From contig JAEUQA010000007.1 of assembly GCA_016789845.1 (NCBI GenBank), forward strand, positions 1 to 33,911: a stretch of DNA of 33,911 bases. Direction: 5' to 3'. The DNA comes from Chromatiales bacterium (lineage in GTDB: Bacteria > Pseudomonadota > Gammaproteobacteria > Steroidobacterales > GCA-2729495). Under the pieces are notes generated by a model that ran no database searches, had not been told where the DNA came from, and saw nothing but the letters and a program-made list of their open reading frames with translations. Positions 16,005 through 23,829 of the stretch are shown here, piece after piece. Each line of letters starts with the position of its first letter. Positions within the stretch are counted from its first letter, which is position 1. The translations under genes and the position numbers were made by a program.

Positions 16005-18371
16005 CTAGAAGCGAAAGCGCGTCGTCAGGCCGATGGTCCGTGGCTGGTTGGTGTGGGTGCCCAGCCGCGCCCGGCCACCCCGCTCGCGATCGAAGGCCAG
16101 GTCGGCGTTCTCGTCCGTCAGGTTGGTGACATACGCCAGGAATGACCAGCTCTCGAAGTCGACGCCGGCGTTCAGGTTGAGGATCTGGTAGGCATCCAGT
16201 TCCAGGTCCACCGAGGTGACGTCCGTGCCGGGCGCCCCGCCATAGGGCAGGCCGGAGACGAACTCGCCGGCCCCGGGAAGCTGGTCGGACGGCTGGGTAT
16301 AGCGATTGCCGATGTGCTGGATCGACGCGGACGCGAAGCCCTCGGAGGACCGGCCGCCGATTTCGAGCGGGAAGCTGAAGGTCGCGGCCGCTGCCAGCTG
16401 GACCTCGGGGACCGACGCGAGGCGATTGCCGTCCTCGATGCCCCCGATGATGTTGCCGTTGCCGTCGCGGACCGTGGCGTCGAACTCGGCCTGAAGCAGG
16501 GTGCCGGCGAGGGACAGCACGACGCCCTCCATGGGCTCCGCGCTGAGCTCGAACTCGACGCCCGCCGTGTGCGCATCCGGAACGTTGAACGAGATGCGGG
16601 ACGAGCAGGAACCCGCGTCCAGGGTGACCTGGAGGTCCGTGATGTCGGTGTAGAAGACGGCGGCATTAAAGGTGATTCCGCCCTTCCGCATCTTCACGCC
16701 GGTCTCGTAGTTCCAGAGCGTCTCGTCATCGTAGCTCTGGAAGCCGCCGAAGATGGCCTCGTCCTCGTCGGTGCAGAGCGGGACATTCAGCGGGTCATTG
16801 ACGCCGCCGAGGCGGAAGCCCTGGGACGCCTGGGCGTTGACGCTCACGGAGTCCGAGACGTCGTACTTGACCATCAGCCGGGGCGTCACGCCGTTCGCGT
16901 CGGTCTTGTCGACCTGGCCGCTGTCGCCGTTGGCGAAGAGGCCGCCGCTGGTGATCGTGCGCTCCTCCTCGTAGTCGTAGTAGCGGGCGCCGGCGGTCAC
17001 GCTGAGCCGGTCGGTGATGTCGTAGGTGGCCTCGCCAAACACGGCGTATTGCGTGAGGTCGTAGGGCAGGTCGGAGTTGAACGGCGAGTCGGGGCCATAG
17101 CCATTGGCCGCCCCGGCCGCCGTACCGGCGCCCAGCGTCGCATCGGTGGCGGCGTCGTAGCCCGGCGTTGGCAGTCGCTGGGCATAGTCACGCTCGATGT
17201 CCGAGTAGAAGGCACCGACCAGCCACTGCAGGCGGCCGTCGCTGTTCGATGCCAGGCGCAGCTCCTGGGTCCACTGCGTGACGTCCGTCGTGTCACGGAG
17301 GTTCGACGGCAGCAGCACGTCCGCCTCCGGGAAACCCAGGTCCACGGACACGCTGCCGGTCAGGGCGCTGGCATCCCGGCTCACCAGGATCGAACGATCG
17401 GTGTAGCTGGTGACCGACGTGAGGTCCATCGAGCCCAGCCCGACCTCGACGAGGAGGTCGCCGATGAAGGTCTCATCCTCGAAGGCCTCGTCGAGCAGCA
17501 GGAACTGCTGGCGCTCGTCGAAGGTGACGGCTGGCCGGGTGGTGGTGAACGGGTTGGCAAAGAGGTTGTAGACCTCCTGCCGGTTGAAGCCATCGGTGTT
17601 GGTTTCCTGGTAGATGATGCGGGGCGTGATCGCGATGTTGTCGGTGGGCTCGAAGCGCAGGGCGACGCGGACGCCTTCCCGGTCGCCGGAATTGACGTCT
17701 TTCTTCACGCCACCACCTTCCTGCAGGGCATCGATGAAGCCCGCGTACTCGGTGTAGTAGCCGACGATGCGCAGGGCCGCCTTGTCGCCGACCGGGACGT
17801 TGACCATGCCCTTGCCGTGGCCGCCGATCTCGCCGTCGGTGACGGAGTTCACGTTGGCTTCGACCATGCCCTCGAGTTCGCCAAGCTTCGGCTGGTTGGT
17901 GATGTAGCGGATGGTGCCGCCCACGGAGCCGGAGCCGAAGAGCGTGCCCTGCGGGCCGCGCAGTGTTTCGATGCGGTTCAGGTCGAACAGGTCCAGGTCG
18001 GGGGTGAACAGGGAGAGCGAGATCACCGACTCGTCCAGGTACACGCCGACCTGCTCCTTCACTCCCGGCTGGTCACGGACGATCTGGCCGGCCGAGACGC
18101 CGCGGATGGCCACCTGGCTTTGCCCCGGTCCAAGGTTCTGGATGGAGAGGCCGGCAACGTTCCGCGCAACATCCTCGAGATTCGCGGCGCCAGTGCGCTG
18201 GATGTCGGCCTCCGTCTGGGCATTCACCGAGAACGGCAGCTCCTGGATCGTCGAGTCCCGCTTGGTGGCGGTGACGATGATTTCATCGGTTTCCGCGAGC
18301 GACGCTGCCGACGCGGCCATCAGGGCCGCAGCAAGTGCCAGCCGATGGCCAAAGTTGCCATTTCCCATCAT
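16005..18371 (-). CDS. TonB-dependent outer membrane receptor
   Basis: The 788-residue protein has a signal peptide ending near SAASLAE (about 26), the TonB-box-like DEIIVTATKRD (29-39), a plug domain with QVAIRGVSAGQ and VYLDE, and the strong plug motif RIETLRGPQGTLFGSGSVGGTIRYIT. A beta-barrel of over 600 residues follows, ending in TRFRF with the terminal Phe used for outer-membrane assembly. It imports a bulky nutrient using TonB energy. The plug resembles the large family common in steroid- and glycan-degrading gammaproteobacteria and in sphingomonads; the ligand is unknown. GAGGGGG lies 2-9 nt before two adjacent ATGs (18371 and 18368), either of which may be used. No tonB, exbB or exbD gene is nearby. 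Confidence 0.9.
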   Translation of the reverse strand: MMGNGNFGHRLALAAALMAASAASLAETDEIIVTATKRDSTIQELPFSVNAQTEADIQRTGAANLEDVARNVAGLSIQNLGPGQSQVAIRGVSAGQIVRDQPGVKEQVGVYLDESVISLSLFTPDLDLFDLNRIETLRGPQGTLFGSGSVGGTIRYITNQPKLGELEGMVEANVNSVTDGEIGGHGKGMVNVPVGDKAALRIVGYYTEYAGFIDALQEGGGVKKDVNSGDREGVRVALRFEPTDNIAITPRIIYQETNTDGFNRQEVYNLFANPFTTTRPAVTFDERQQFLLLDEAFEDETFIGDLLVEVGLGSMDLTSVTSYTDRSILVSRDASALTGSVSVDLGFPEADVLLPSNLRDTTDVTQWTQELRLASNSDGRLQWLVGAFYSDIERDYAQRLPTPGYDAATDATLGAGTAAGAANGYGPDSPFNSDLPYDLTQYAVFGEATYDITDRLSVTAGARYYDYEEERTITSGGLFANGDSGQVDKTDANGVTPRLMVKYDVSDSVSVNAQASQGFRLGGVNDPLNVPLCTDEDEAIFGGFQSYDDETLWNYETGVKMRKGGITFNAAVFYTDITDLQVTLDAGSCSSRISFNVPDAHTAGVEFELSAEPMEGVVLSLAGTLLQAEFDATVRDGNGNIIGGIEDGNRLASVPEVQLAAAATFSFPLEIGGRSSEGFASASIQHIGNRYTQPSDQLPGAGEFVSGLPYGGAPGTDVTSVDLELDAYQILNLNAGVDFESWSFLAYVTNLTDENADLAFDRERGGRARLGTHTNQPRTIGLTTRFRF

Positions 18372-18410
18372 TACCCCCTCAATGCTATTGCCGGAGAACC
18401 GGCGCGTGTT

Positions 18411-18433
18411 GCCCGGCTACAACGTAGCCGGGC
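18411..18433. promoter_or_regulatory. perfect inverted repeat upstream of the TonB receptor gene
   Basis: GCCCGGCTAC and GTAGCCGGGC pair perfectly (10 bp) around AAC. It lies 40 nt upstream of the receptor start and 55 nt downstream of the DJ-1 gene stop. It could be an operator or leader hairpin for the receptor, or a terminator for the DJ-1 gene. No T-run follows. Confidence 0.45.
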
Positions 18434-18487
18434 GGCCTGACTCCGGCGGAGCCTCGCACAGCGGCGGCGAAAAGTCAGCCCCCGGGC

Positions 18488-19120
18488 TCAGCGCCGGAGA
18501 CCGCCATCGTTGCGCCAGGGGTATTCCATGTAGCGCGCCGTCCGCTCGGCGATGGCGGGGCTACATAGCCGGGCAACGAGGTGCAGCGACAGGTCGATGC
18601 CCGCCGAAATGCCGGCGGAAGTAGCGATCCGGCCATGGTCGACGAAGCGCCGGTCCGCCATCCATCTCGCTGCCGGCGCCAAGGCCGCCAGCTCGGCGAT
18701 GTTCTCGTGGTGGGTGGTGGCGCCAAGGCCGTCCAGCAAGCCTGTCCTGGCGAGGAGGCGCGCGCCCGTGCAGACCGACGCGACCACTTCCGCGCGCGGC
18801 GCGCGGCTCCGGATCCAGTCCAGCACGTCAGACCGGTCGAGCAGCGCCCTGGATCCGCTGCCTCCCGGCACGATCAGGATGTCGGGCGCGGGAGCCGTCG
18901 CCAGGGAGTGGTCAGGCACGATCCGGAGGCCGTTCCGGGCACGCACCGTCCCCGGGGCAGGGGCCACGGTCTGGACCTGGAACAGCCGGTAGTCCGACAG
19001 CTCGTCGGTCACGGCAAAGACTTCAAAGGGACCGGCGAAGTCGAGGACCTCGACGTCGTCGAACAGCAGGATGGCGACGGTGCGGCGCATGGCGGGATCG
19101 GCACTTGGCTGGGAGTTCAC
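18488..19120 (-). CDS. DJ-1/PfpI family protein
   Basis: The 210-residue single-domain protein has ILLFDDVEVLDFAGPFEVF (18-36), ILIVPGGSGSRAL (81-93), the nucleophile-elbow ASVCTGARLLARTGLLDG with Cys117, THHENI and FVDHGRIATSAGISAGIDLSLHLV. This is the AraC-like glutaminase-type subgroup that includes isonitrile hydratases, here without an HTH domain. The reaction is unknown. The start is a GTG at 19118-19120 with AGGAAG 8 nt upstream; an ATG ten codons in lacks a ribosome site. It is divergent from azlC with only 18 nt between the two start codons. Confidence 0.82.
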   Translation of the reverse strand: MNSQPSADPAMRRTVAILLFDDVEVLDFAGPFEVFAVTDELSDYRLFQVQTVAPAPGTVRARNGLRIVPDHSLATAPAPDILIVPGGSGSRALLDRSDVLDWIRSRAPRAEVVASVCTGARLLARTGLLDGLGATTHHENIAELAALAPAARWMADRRFVDHGRIATSAGISAGIDLSLHLVARLCSPAIAERTARYMEYPWRNDGGLRR

Positions 19121-19124
19121 CGCT

Positions 19125-19130
19125 TATACT
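19125..19130 (+). promoter_or_regulatory. candidate -10 box of azlC
   Basis: TATACT lies 8 nt before the GTG of azlC. If it is used, transcription would start at or next to the start codon and the message would be leaderless, which fits the absence of a ribosome site. No good -35 is visible. Confidence 0.3.
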
Positions 19131-19138
19131 TCCTGGCC

Positions 19139-19867
19139 GTGCCCTTCCTCAACCGCCTGCCACTGACCGCTGAGTTCCGCGCGGGCGCCCGCGCGGGATT
19201 TCGTGCCTTCCTGCCCCAGTCCATCGGCCTGATCCCGTGGGGCATGGTCACCGGCGTGGCCATGGTCGGCAGCGGCCTCACACCCATCGAGGCCATGGGC
19301 ATGAACGTGCTCGTCTTCTCCGGCACGGCCCAGCTGGGCACCCTGCCCCTGATCGCGGCCGGGGCGCCGCTGTGGCTGATCATTGCGACGGCACTGGCCC
19401 TCAATCTCCGCTTCCTGATCTTCAGCGCCGGCATTGCCGGCAACTTCCAGCAACTCCGGATGCCGGCCCGCTGGGGAGTCGGCTACCTGCTGGTGGACGG
19501 GGTCTTCGCCATCTGTCTCGAGCCGATGCGGCGCAATCCGGATCCCCAGTGGCGACTGGGGCACTATCTGGCTCCGTCCCTGTGGGCCTGGGCCGTCTGG
19601 CAGCTGTGCGCGCTGACCGGCATCCTCTTTGCCGGCGCAATCCCCGGGTCCTGGTCACTGGAGTTCATGGCCACCATCGCGCTCCTCGCACTACTGCTGC
19701 CGATGGCGGGTACGCGGCCCATGCTCGTGGCGGCACTGACGGGTGGTGCGGTCGCCGTGGCACTGCACGGGCTGCCACTCCGCCTGGGACTGCTCGTCGC
19801 CATGGTTGCCGGCATCCTCAGTGGATTCGCGGCAGAACGGCAGCATTCGCCGGTGGCGGGGAGCTGA
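19139..19867 (+). CDS. azlC: AzlC-family branched-chain amino acid exporter, large subunit
   Basis: The 242-residue membrane protein has FRAGARAGFRAFLPQSIGLIPWGMVTGVAMV, GMNVLVFSGTAQLGTLPLI and LALNLRFLIFSAGI, the conserved AzlC segments, and about seven hydrophobic helices. With AzlD it exports branched-chain amino acids or analogues. The frame is open far upstream, but similarity begins at the GTG at 19139; no ribosome site is visible, so the start is less certain than the identity. The stop is 4 nt before the azlD start, the usual azlCD arrangement. Confidence 0.85.
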   Translation: MPFLNRLPLTAEFRAGARAGFRAFLPQSIGLIPWGMVTGVAMVGSGLTPIEAMGMNVLVFSGTAQLGTLPLIAAGAPLWLIIATALALNLRFLIFSAGIAGNFQQLRMPARWGVGYLLVDGVFAICLEPMRRNPDPQWRLGHYLAPSLWAWAVWQLCALTGILFAGAIPGSWSLEFMATIALLALLLPMAGTRPMLVAALTGGAVAVALHGLPLRLGLLVAMVAGILSGFAAERQHSPVAGS

Positions 19868-19871
19868 GCAG

Positions 19872-20207
19872 ATGACCGGGCCCGGATTCGACGACAGCTG
19901 GACGATATGGCTCAGCCTGTTCGCCATTGCCCTGGTAACGACGCTGCCCCGGGCAAGCTTCATCGTGCTGGGCAGCCGCGTGCCCCTGCCGCCGCGGATC
20001 CAGAGGGCGCTGCGCTACGCGCCGGCGGCAGCCCTCGCCGCGGTGGTGGCGCCGGACCTGCTCGTGGCCAATGACGTGGTGTCACTGCTTAATCCAAGGC
20101 TGGGCGCCGGCCTCGTGGTACTCGCCGTTGCGTCCCGCTGGCGAAATCCGTTCCTGCCCTTCATTGCGGGGATGGGCAGCCTCTGGGCGTTGCAGTATCT
20201 CGCCTGA
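19872..20207 (+). CDS. azlD: AzlD-family exporter small subunit
   Basis: The 111-residue protein has four hydrophobic segments and the AzlD pattern LVTTLPRASFIVLGSRVPLPPRIQRALRYAPAAALAAVV split over positions 22-60, followed by GAGLVVLAVASRWRNPFLPFIAGMG. It starts 4 nt after azlC, with GAGC and GAGCAG close before the ATG. It is the partner of AzlC. Confidence 0.85.
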   Translation: MTGPGFDDSWTIWLSLFAIALVTTLPRASFIVLGSRVPLPPRIQRALRYAPAAALAAVVAPDLLVANDVVSLLNPRLGAGLVVLAVASRWRNPFLPFIAGMGSLWALQYLA

Positions 20208-20237
20208 CGATGGATCTCAGCTTCGAGCGTTAAAGAG

Positions 20238-20882
20238 CTACTGCTGCTCCCGCTTGCGGCGCCAGACCTCTTTCTTGTCCTCGACGGCCTGCCTGTAGAA
20301 CTCGTCCCAGTCGGCGGAGACGTCCTTCTCGAACAGGTCCTCGATGTAGACCAGCGCGGTCTTGGGCGACTCGGCCCAGTGGATGTACTTCCAGCCGTCA
20401 CCGGTCTTGCGGAGCACGGCGCTCACCCGGATGTCCTCGCCGATGGGCTTGCTCCGGATGATCTTCATCTCAAAGTGCATGTACCAGATGGCAATGGCGA
20501 GATCCGGGGCGATCTGCTTCACCTGTATGCCGGAATACTGCTCCCGCACCGCCTCGATGGCTGGGTTGGGCCGCGGCGGATCGAGGTATTCCTTCATCCG
20601 GGCCTTGCCGACGAACCACTGGGCCTGCTCCTCGGCCAGGTACGTTGGGAATTCGTCGGCGTCGTCCCAGAGCTTCAGCAGGCTGGCCGTGTCCTGGGAG
20701 TTCCAGCCCCTCTCGGTGGCCGCGAGGGTCGCCAGCACGCCTTCCCGGACGGCCGGGTCGACCGGAATCTCGACCGCTGGCCGCACCTCCTTGTGGGCGC
20801 CCGCCTGGGCGGTGCCCGCCAGCAGGCCGGCAATGAGAATCGCGGGGAGGACAGCAAATCGGGCTACGGACGTTGACTTCAT
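20238..20882 (-). CDS. exported NTF2-like (SnoaL/DUF4440-type) protein
   Basis: The 214-residue product has a signal peptide (MKSTSVARFAVLPAILIAGLLAG cut near TAQAGA, written here only in part as a hydrophobic run of about 15). A single domain follows in which an N-terminal helix with WNSQDTASLLKLWDD is followed by strands ending in IRVSAVLRKTGDGWKYIHW. That is the shape of NTF2-like ketosteroid-isomerase-type folds, widely used as small-molecule-binding or inert scaffold domains. The tail is charged and helical. The start at 20882 is set by AAGGGGGG about 5 nt upstream. The role is unknown; no operon partner is evident. Confidence 0.6.
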   Translation of the reverse strand: MKSTSVARFAVLPAILIAGLLAGTAQAGAHKEVRPAVEIPVDPAVREGVLATLAATERGWNSQDTASLLKLWDDADEFPTYLAEEQAQWFVGKARMKEYLDPPRPNPAIEAVREQYSGIQVKQIAPDLAIAIWYMHFEMKIIRSKPIGEDIRVSAVLRKTGDGWKYIHWAESPKTALVYIEDLFEKDVSADWDEFYRQAVEDKKEVWRRKREQQ

Positions 20883-21039
20883 AAAGACCCCCCTTGAGGA
20901 GTTCTGGCACAACACCGGGGCTGATAGTGGAGAAAACGGGAAGCAAGAAAGCGGGGCACGGCGCGGGTGCTCACAGGGTGGACAGCTGTGTGGGGCGTCT
21001 CAGGACCTGAGGAGTGCCGGGATGCGCAAAACCCCATAG

Positions 21040-21058
21040 ACTCGGGATCGTCCCGAGT
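21040..21058. promoter_or_regulatory. palindrome just upstream of the methyltransferase-like membrane gene
   Basis: ACTCGGGA and TCCCGAGT are exact inverted copies around TCG. It is 20 nt before the ATG at 21078, in the expected 5' leader, so it may be an operator or a hairpin close to the ribosome site. Confidence 0.45.
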
Positions 21059-21077
21059 AATGGAAGGCGGGAATCCG

Positions 21078-22187
21078 ATGCCCTCATCCACAGCACGCTG
21101 GCCCTGGATCGCGCCAATCGTTATCTACGCCGTGAGTGCGCTCGAGATGATCATCATGATCTCGCCGGCGGCGGCCTATTTCTACAGCGTCTACACGCCC
21201 CTGTTCCACGGCCTGGAGCAGAGTGCAGCGACCGCCTGGTTGCCCCAGTTCTTCCTGCCGCATCTCGCGGCAACCCAGCTACCTGTCTTCCGCTGGCTGT
21301 CGCTGCTGGGCGCGGTACTCACGCTCGTGGGCCTCGTAGGATTCTTCGTGTGCGCCATACAGCTTTACTACGGCAAGTTTGTGAAGAAGCAGCTGGTGAG
21401 CGGCGGCCTGTACGGCCGCGTCCGCCACCCCCAGTACCTCCTGCTCGCGATCGCCGGCGTGGGCCTGCTGCTCCTTTGGCCCCGATTCTTCATCCTCGTG
21501 AGTTTCCTGGTGATGCTGGGCCTCTACTACATCCTGGCCCGCCACGAGGAGGAACTGATCCGGAAGCGCTACGGGAGCGCCACGGACCATTACCTCGCCA
21601 GCGTCCCGATGTTCAACCCGTTCCGTGGACGGCGCCGGGCGCCAGGCGCCGGGCCGGTGCCGCGTAGCCGGGCATTCCTGACCTGGCTAGCGGTCTGCGC
21701 CGCTACCCTGGCGCTCGCGTTCCTGGTGCGCGCCGCGGCGGTAGAACAGCTCTACACGTCCCGGTTCGAACAACCCGACGTGACGACGCTGTCGCTCCGC
21801 GCCCGGCCGGACGAGGAGATCGCCGGGCTCACGCGGTCGGTGCTCGAGACGCCAGCCGCACGGATATTGACGGCGCAGAATCCGGGGATATCGCTGTTCA
21901 TCCAGGTCGCCAGCGGGTCCTCGCAGCTCAAGCACCTGCTCATCGACCTCGGCATGCGCGAAGACGCCATGGAGGGCATCCAGACGGACGGCGAATCGGC
22001 GTTCGCGGTCGTGTCGCGGGTGAAGTGGCGGGACCCCGCGGCGACCGGGCGGCCGGACCCTCTGGCCTTCGGCACGGATATCGAGCCGCTGTTCTACGTT
22101 CGCGTGGGCGACGGCAAGGGTGCTGGTGACATGTATGAACTGCTGCCAGCCGATTTTCACCCGGGATTTTCCCGCATCCGGTTCTAG
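21078..22187 (+). CDS. isoprenylcysteine carboxyl methyltransferase-like membrane protein with C-terminal extension
   Basis: The 369-residue protein has hydrophobic helices near 10-35, 72-97, 121-135 and 136-152. Between and after them is the SAM-binding pattern of the ICMT/PEMT family: GLYGRVRHPQY (110-120), HEEELIRKRYG (156-166) and HYLASVPMFNPF. Bacterial members methylate lipids or unknown small molecules. Residues from 199 form an extra TM helix (FLTWLAVCAATLALAFLV) and a soluble tail of about 145 residues not found in typical ICMT proteins. The ATG at 21078 is chosen for the GGCGGGA upstream; another ATG six codons earlier has no ribosome site. A palindrome lies immediately upstream. 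Confidence 0.65.
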   Translation: MPSSTARWPWIAPIVIYAVSALEMIIMISPAAAYFYSVYTPLFHGLEQSAATAWLPQFFLPHLAATQLPVFRWLSLLGAVLTLVGLVGFFVCAIQLYYGKFVKKQLVSGGLYGRVRHPQYLLLAIAGVGLLLLWPRFFILVSFLVMLGLYYILARHEEELIRKRYGSATDHYLASVPMFNPFRGRRRAPGAGPVPRSRAFLTWLAVCAATLALAFLVRAAAVEQLYTSRFEQPDVTTLSLRARPDEEIAGLTRSVLETPAARILTAQNPGISLFIQVASGSSQLKHLLIDLGMREDAMEGIQTDGESAFAVVSRVKWRDPAATGRPDPLAFGTDIEPLFYVRVGDGKGAGDMYELLPADFHPGFSRIRF

Positions 22188-22194
22188 GCAGACT

Positions 22195-22959
22195 TCAGGC
22201 GCCGCCACCCGGCCGGTCGAGCGCATGGGCGAAGCCGCGCTGCAGGACCCCCTCCACCTCCGTCCCTGGAACCGCCCTGCTCCAGTAGAACCCCTGGCCG
22301 CAGTCCACTCCCGCCGCGCGCAGGAAGAACGCCTGCTCCCAGCTTTCCACGCCCTCGGCGATCGTGCGCATGTGCAGCGCCGCCGCCAGGCCCACGATTC
22401 CCCGGAGCATCCGCGCCGCCGCGCGATTGTCGAGAATCTGAACCAGCAGGCTGCGATCGATCTTGAGCATGTCCAGGTCGAGGCCGACAAACTGGGAGAG
22501 GCCGCTGTGCCCCGTCCCGAAGTCGTCCAGCGCCACCGTGATGCCGAGGGCGCGTGCGGTGTCGATGGACTCGCGGCCGAAATCACTGAGCGCCTGCCGC
22601 TCCGTCAGTTCCACGACCAGCCGGTTGAGCCACTGGTCGAGCCCGAGCTCCCGGATCATCGGCGCGATGCGGCCCGTCCCCATGACGGCTGGCGGCACGT
22701 TGATGCTGACGTAGAAGCCAGGGCGGCGGGCAAAGAGCGGAACGATCTCCCGGTGAATGGCTGTCAGCAGCCGGTGGATGAGCTGGTACTGGGCCTCGGG
22801 ATCCTTCTCCAGGTCGGCCATCAGCGCACCGGCGGATTGCACGGTGCCGTCCGGGCCCACGATGCGGCTCAAGACCTCGAAGCCGGCAACCCGGCCGGTG
22901 TTGAGATCGACGATGGGCTGGTACCAGGCACTCAGGGTATGAAGGCGGGCATCTGTCAT
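22195..22959 (-). CDS. stand-alone EAL-domain c-di-GMP phosphodiesterase
   Basis: The 254-residue protein is only an EAL domain. It keeps the catalytic set: GFEVLSR (EVL for EAL, Glu28), SINVPP (Asn87), ELTER (Glu117), ALDDFGTGHS (Asp145, Asp146), KIDRS (Lys166), AEGVES (Glu202) and GQGFYWS (Gln222). It should therefore hydrolyse c-di-GMP to pGpG. No sensor, GGDEF or membrane segment is present, so control must come from expression or a partner. AGGA lies 6 nt before the ATG at 22959; an ATG at 22965 is too close to it. It faces the membrane methyltransferase-like gene with only 7 nt between stops. Confidence 0.88.
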   Translation of the reverse strand: MTDARLHTLSAWYQPIVDLNTGRVAGFEVLSRIVGPDGTVQSAGALMADLEKDPEAQYQLIHRLLTAIHREIVPLFARRPGFYVSINVPPAVMGTGRIAPMIRELGLDQWLNRLVVELTERQALSDFGRESIDTARALGITVALDDFGTGHSGLSQFVGLDLDMLKIDRSLLVQILDNRAAARMLRGIVGLAAALHMRTIAEGVESWEQAFFLRAAGVDCGQGFYWSRAVPGTEVEGVLQRGFAHALDRPGGGA

Positions 22960-23009
22960 GGTCATTCCTGGCGCTGTGGTGTCCGGAGGGCAACCGACGC
23001 GACGACAGC

Positions 23010-23795
23010 CTAGCGGATCAGCCGCCGCCTGATGAAGATCGTCGCCGCCACGTAGCCGACCACCGCGTAGCCCACCAGCACGCCGACATGCAGCAGCGGG
23101 TCTGTCAGCGGCAGCCCCGCCACCAGTGGCCGGATCAGCGCGATGGCGTGTGACAGCGGCAGGATCTGGACGATCACCTGGGCCACCGGCGGCAGGGTCG
23201 CCACGGGGTAGAAGACACCGCTGAAGATGAACATGGGCGTGATTAGCAGGGTGGTGTAGTAGTTGAAGAAATCGTAGCTGGGCGCAAAGGCCGCCATGAC
23301 GATGGCCGGGCCCGCGAAGCACAGGCCCACCAGGAAGAACACGGGTATCGCGCCGAGCGCCGACCAGCTCTGGATCGCGCCCAGCAACGTTGCCACGAAG
23401 AGAATTGGCAGCGTGTTCAGCACCGACTTCGACGCGCACCAGAGCGTCTCCCCCGCCACGATGTCGTCCACCTGGAGCGGCGTGGCGAGGATTGCGTCGT
23501 AGGTCTGCTGGTGGGTCATGCGGGTGAACACGGAGAACATGCCCTCGAAGGACGCCACGTTCATGGCCGACGCGGCCAGGAGCCCCGAGGCCAGGAACGT
23601 GAAGTAGGGAATGCCGTTCACCTCGCCGATGAACTGGCCGAGGCCGTAGCCCAGGCCGAGCAGGTAGATCACCGGCTCGCCAAAGGAGAAGGCCAGGCTC
23701 GGACCCAGCAGCTTCCGCCACACGAGCGCGTTGCGCAGGAGGATGGTGAAGGCGGAGGTGCGGGGGTGCGGGAGGGTGGTGTCGAGGGTGGTCAT
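23010..23795 (-). CDS. ABC-2 type exporter permease, NodJ-like
   Basis: The 261-residue protein has six hydrophobic segments. It carries PSLAFSFGEPVIYLLGLGYGLG, AATFEG-like sequence in ASFEGMFSVFTRMTHQQTYDAILATPL, FAPSYDFFNYYTTLLITPMFIFSGVFYP and LPLSHAIALIRPL, all typical of the NodJ/DrrB branch. NodJ exports lipo-oligosaccharides in rhizobia; elsewhere the substrate is usually unknown, and export of a polysaccharide or lipid is a guess. It pairs with the ATPase upstream. The AGGAAA ribosome site lies at the edge of the REP-like hairpin that fills the gap between the two genes. Confidence 0.83.
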   Translation of the reverse strand: MTTLDTTLPHPRTSAFTILLRNALVWRKLLGPSLAFSFGEPVIYLLGLGYGLGQFIGEVNGIPYFTFLASGLLAASAMNVASFEGMFSVFTRMTHQQTYDAILATPLQVDDIVAGETLWCASKSVLNTLPILFVATLLGAIQSWSALGAIPVFFLVGLCFAGPAIVMAAFAPSYDFFNYYTTLLITPMFIFSGVFYPVATLPPVAQVIVQILPLSHAIALIRPLVAGLPLTDPLLHVGVLVGYAVVGYVAATIFIRRRLIR

Positions 23796-23806
23796 GGGGA
23801 TTTCCT

Positions 23807-23829
23807 GTCGCGGCGGTCGCCGCTCCTAT
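23807..23829 (-). repeat. REP-like hairpin repeat, copy D, between two genes of one operon
   Basis: The minus strand begins ATAGGAGCGGC, has loop GACC, and ends GCCGCGAC. The stem is GCGGC/GCCGC. The TAG (plus-strand 23826-23828) is the stop codon of the ABC ATPase, and the repeat ends just before the AGGAAA that serves the permease. A hairpin here could protect the upstream message or tune permease translation. Confidence 0.7.

Noticed and set aside
16314..18440. 708-codon open frame antisense to the TonB receptor
   Set aside because: Same GC-driven shadow effect; no ribosome site or family pattern, while the receptor strand has signal peptide, plug and barrel end.
18555..18590. Second copy of the receptor-leader inverted repeat inside the DJ-1 gene
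   Set aside because: It shares about 12 bases but encodes conserved DJ-1 residues and lacks a full matching arm; probably coincidence.
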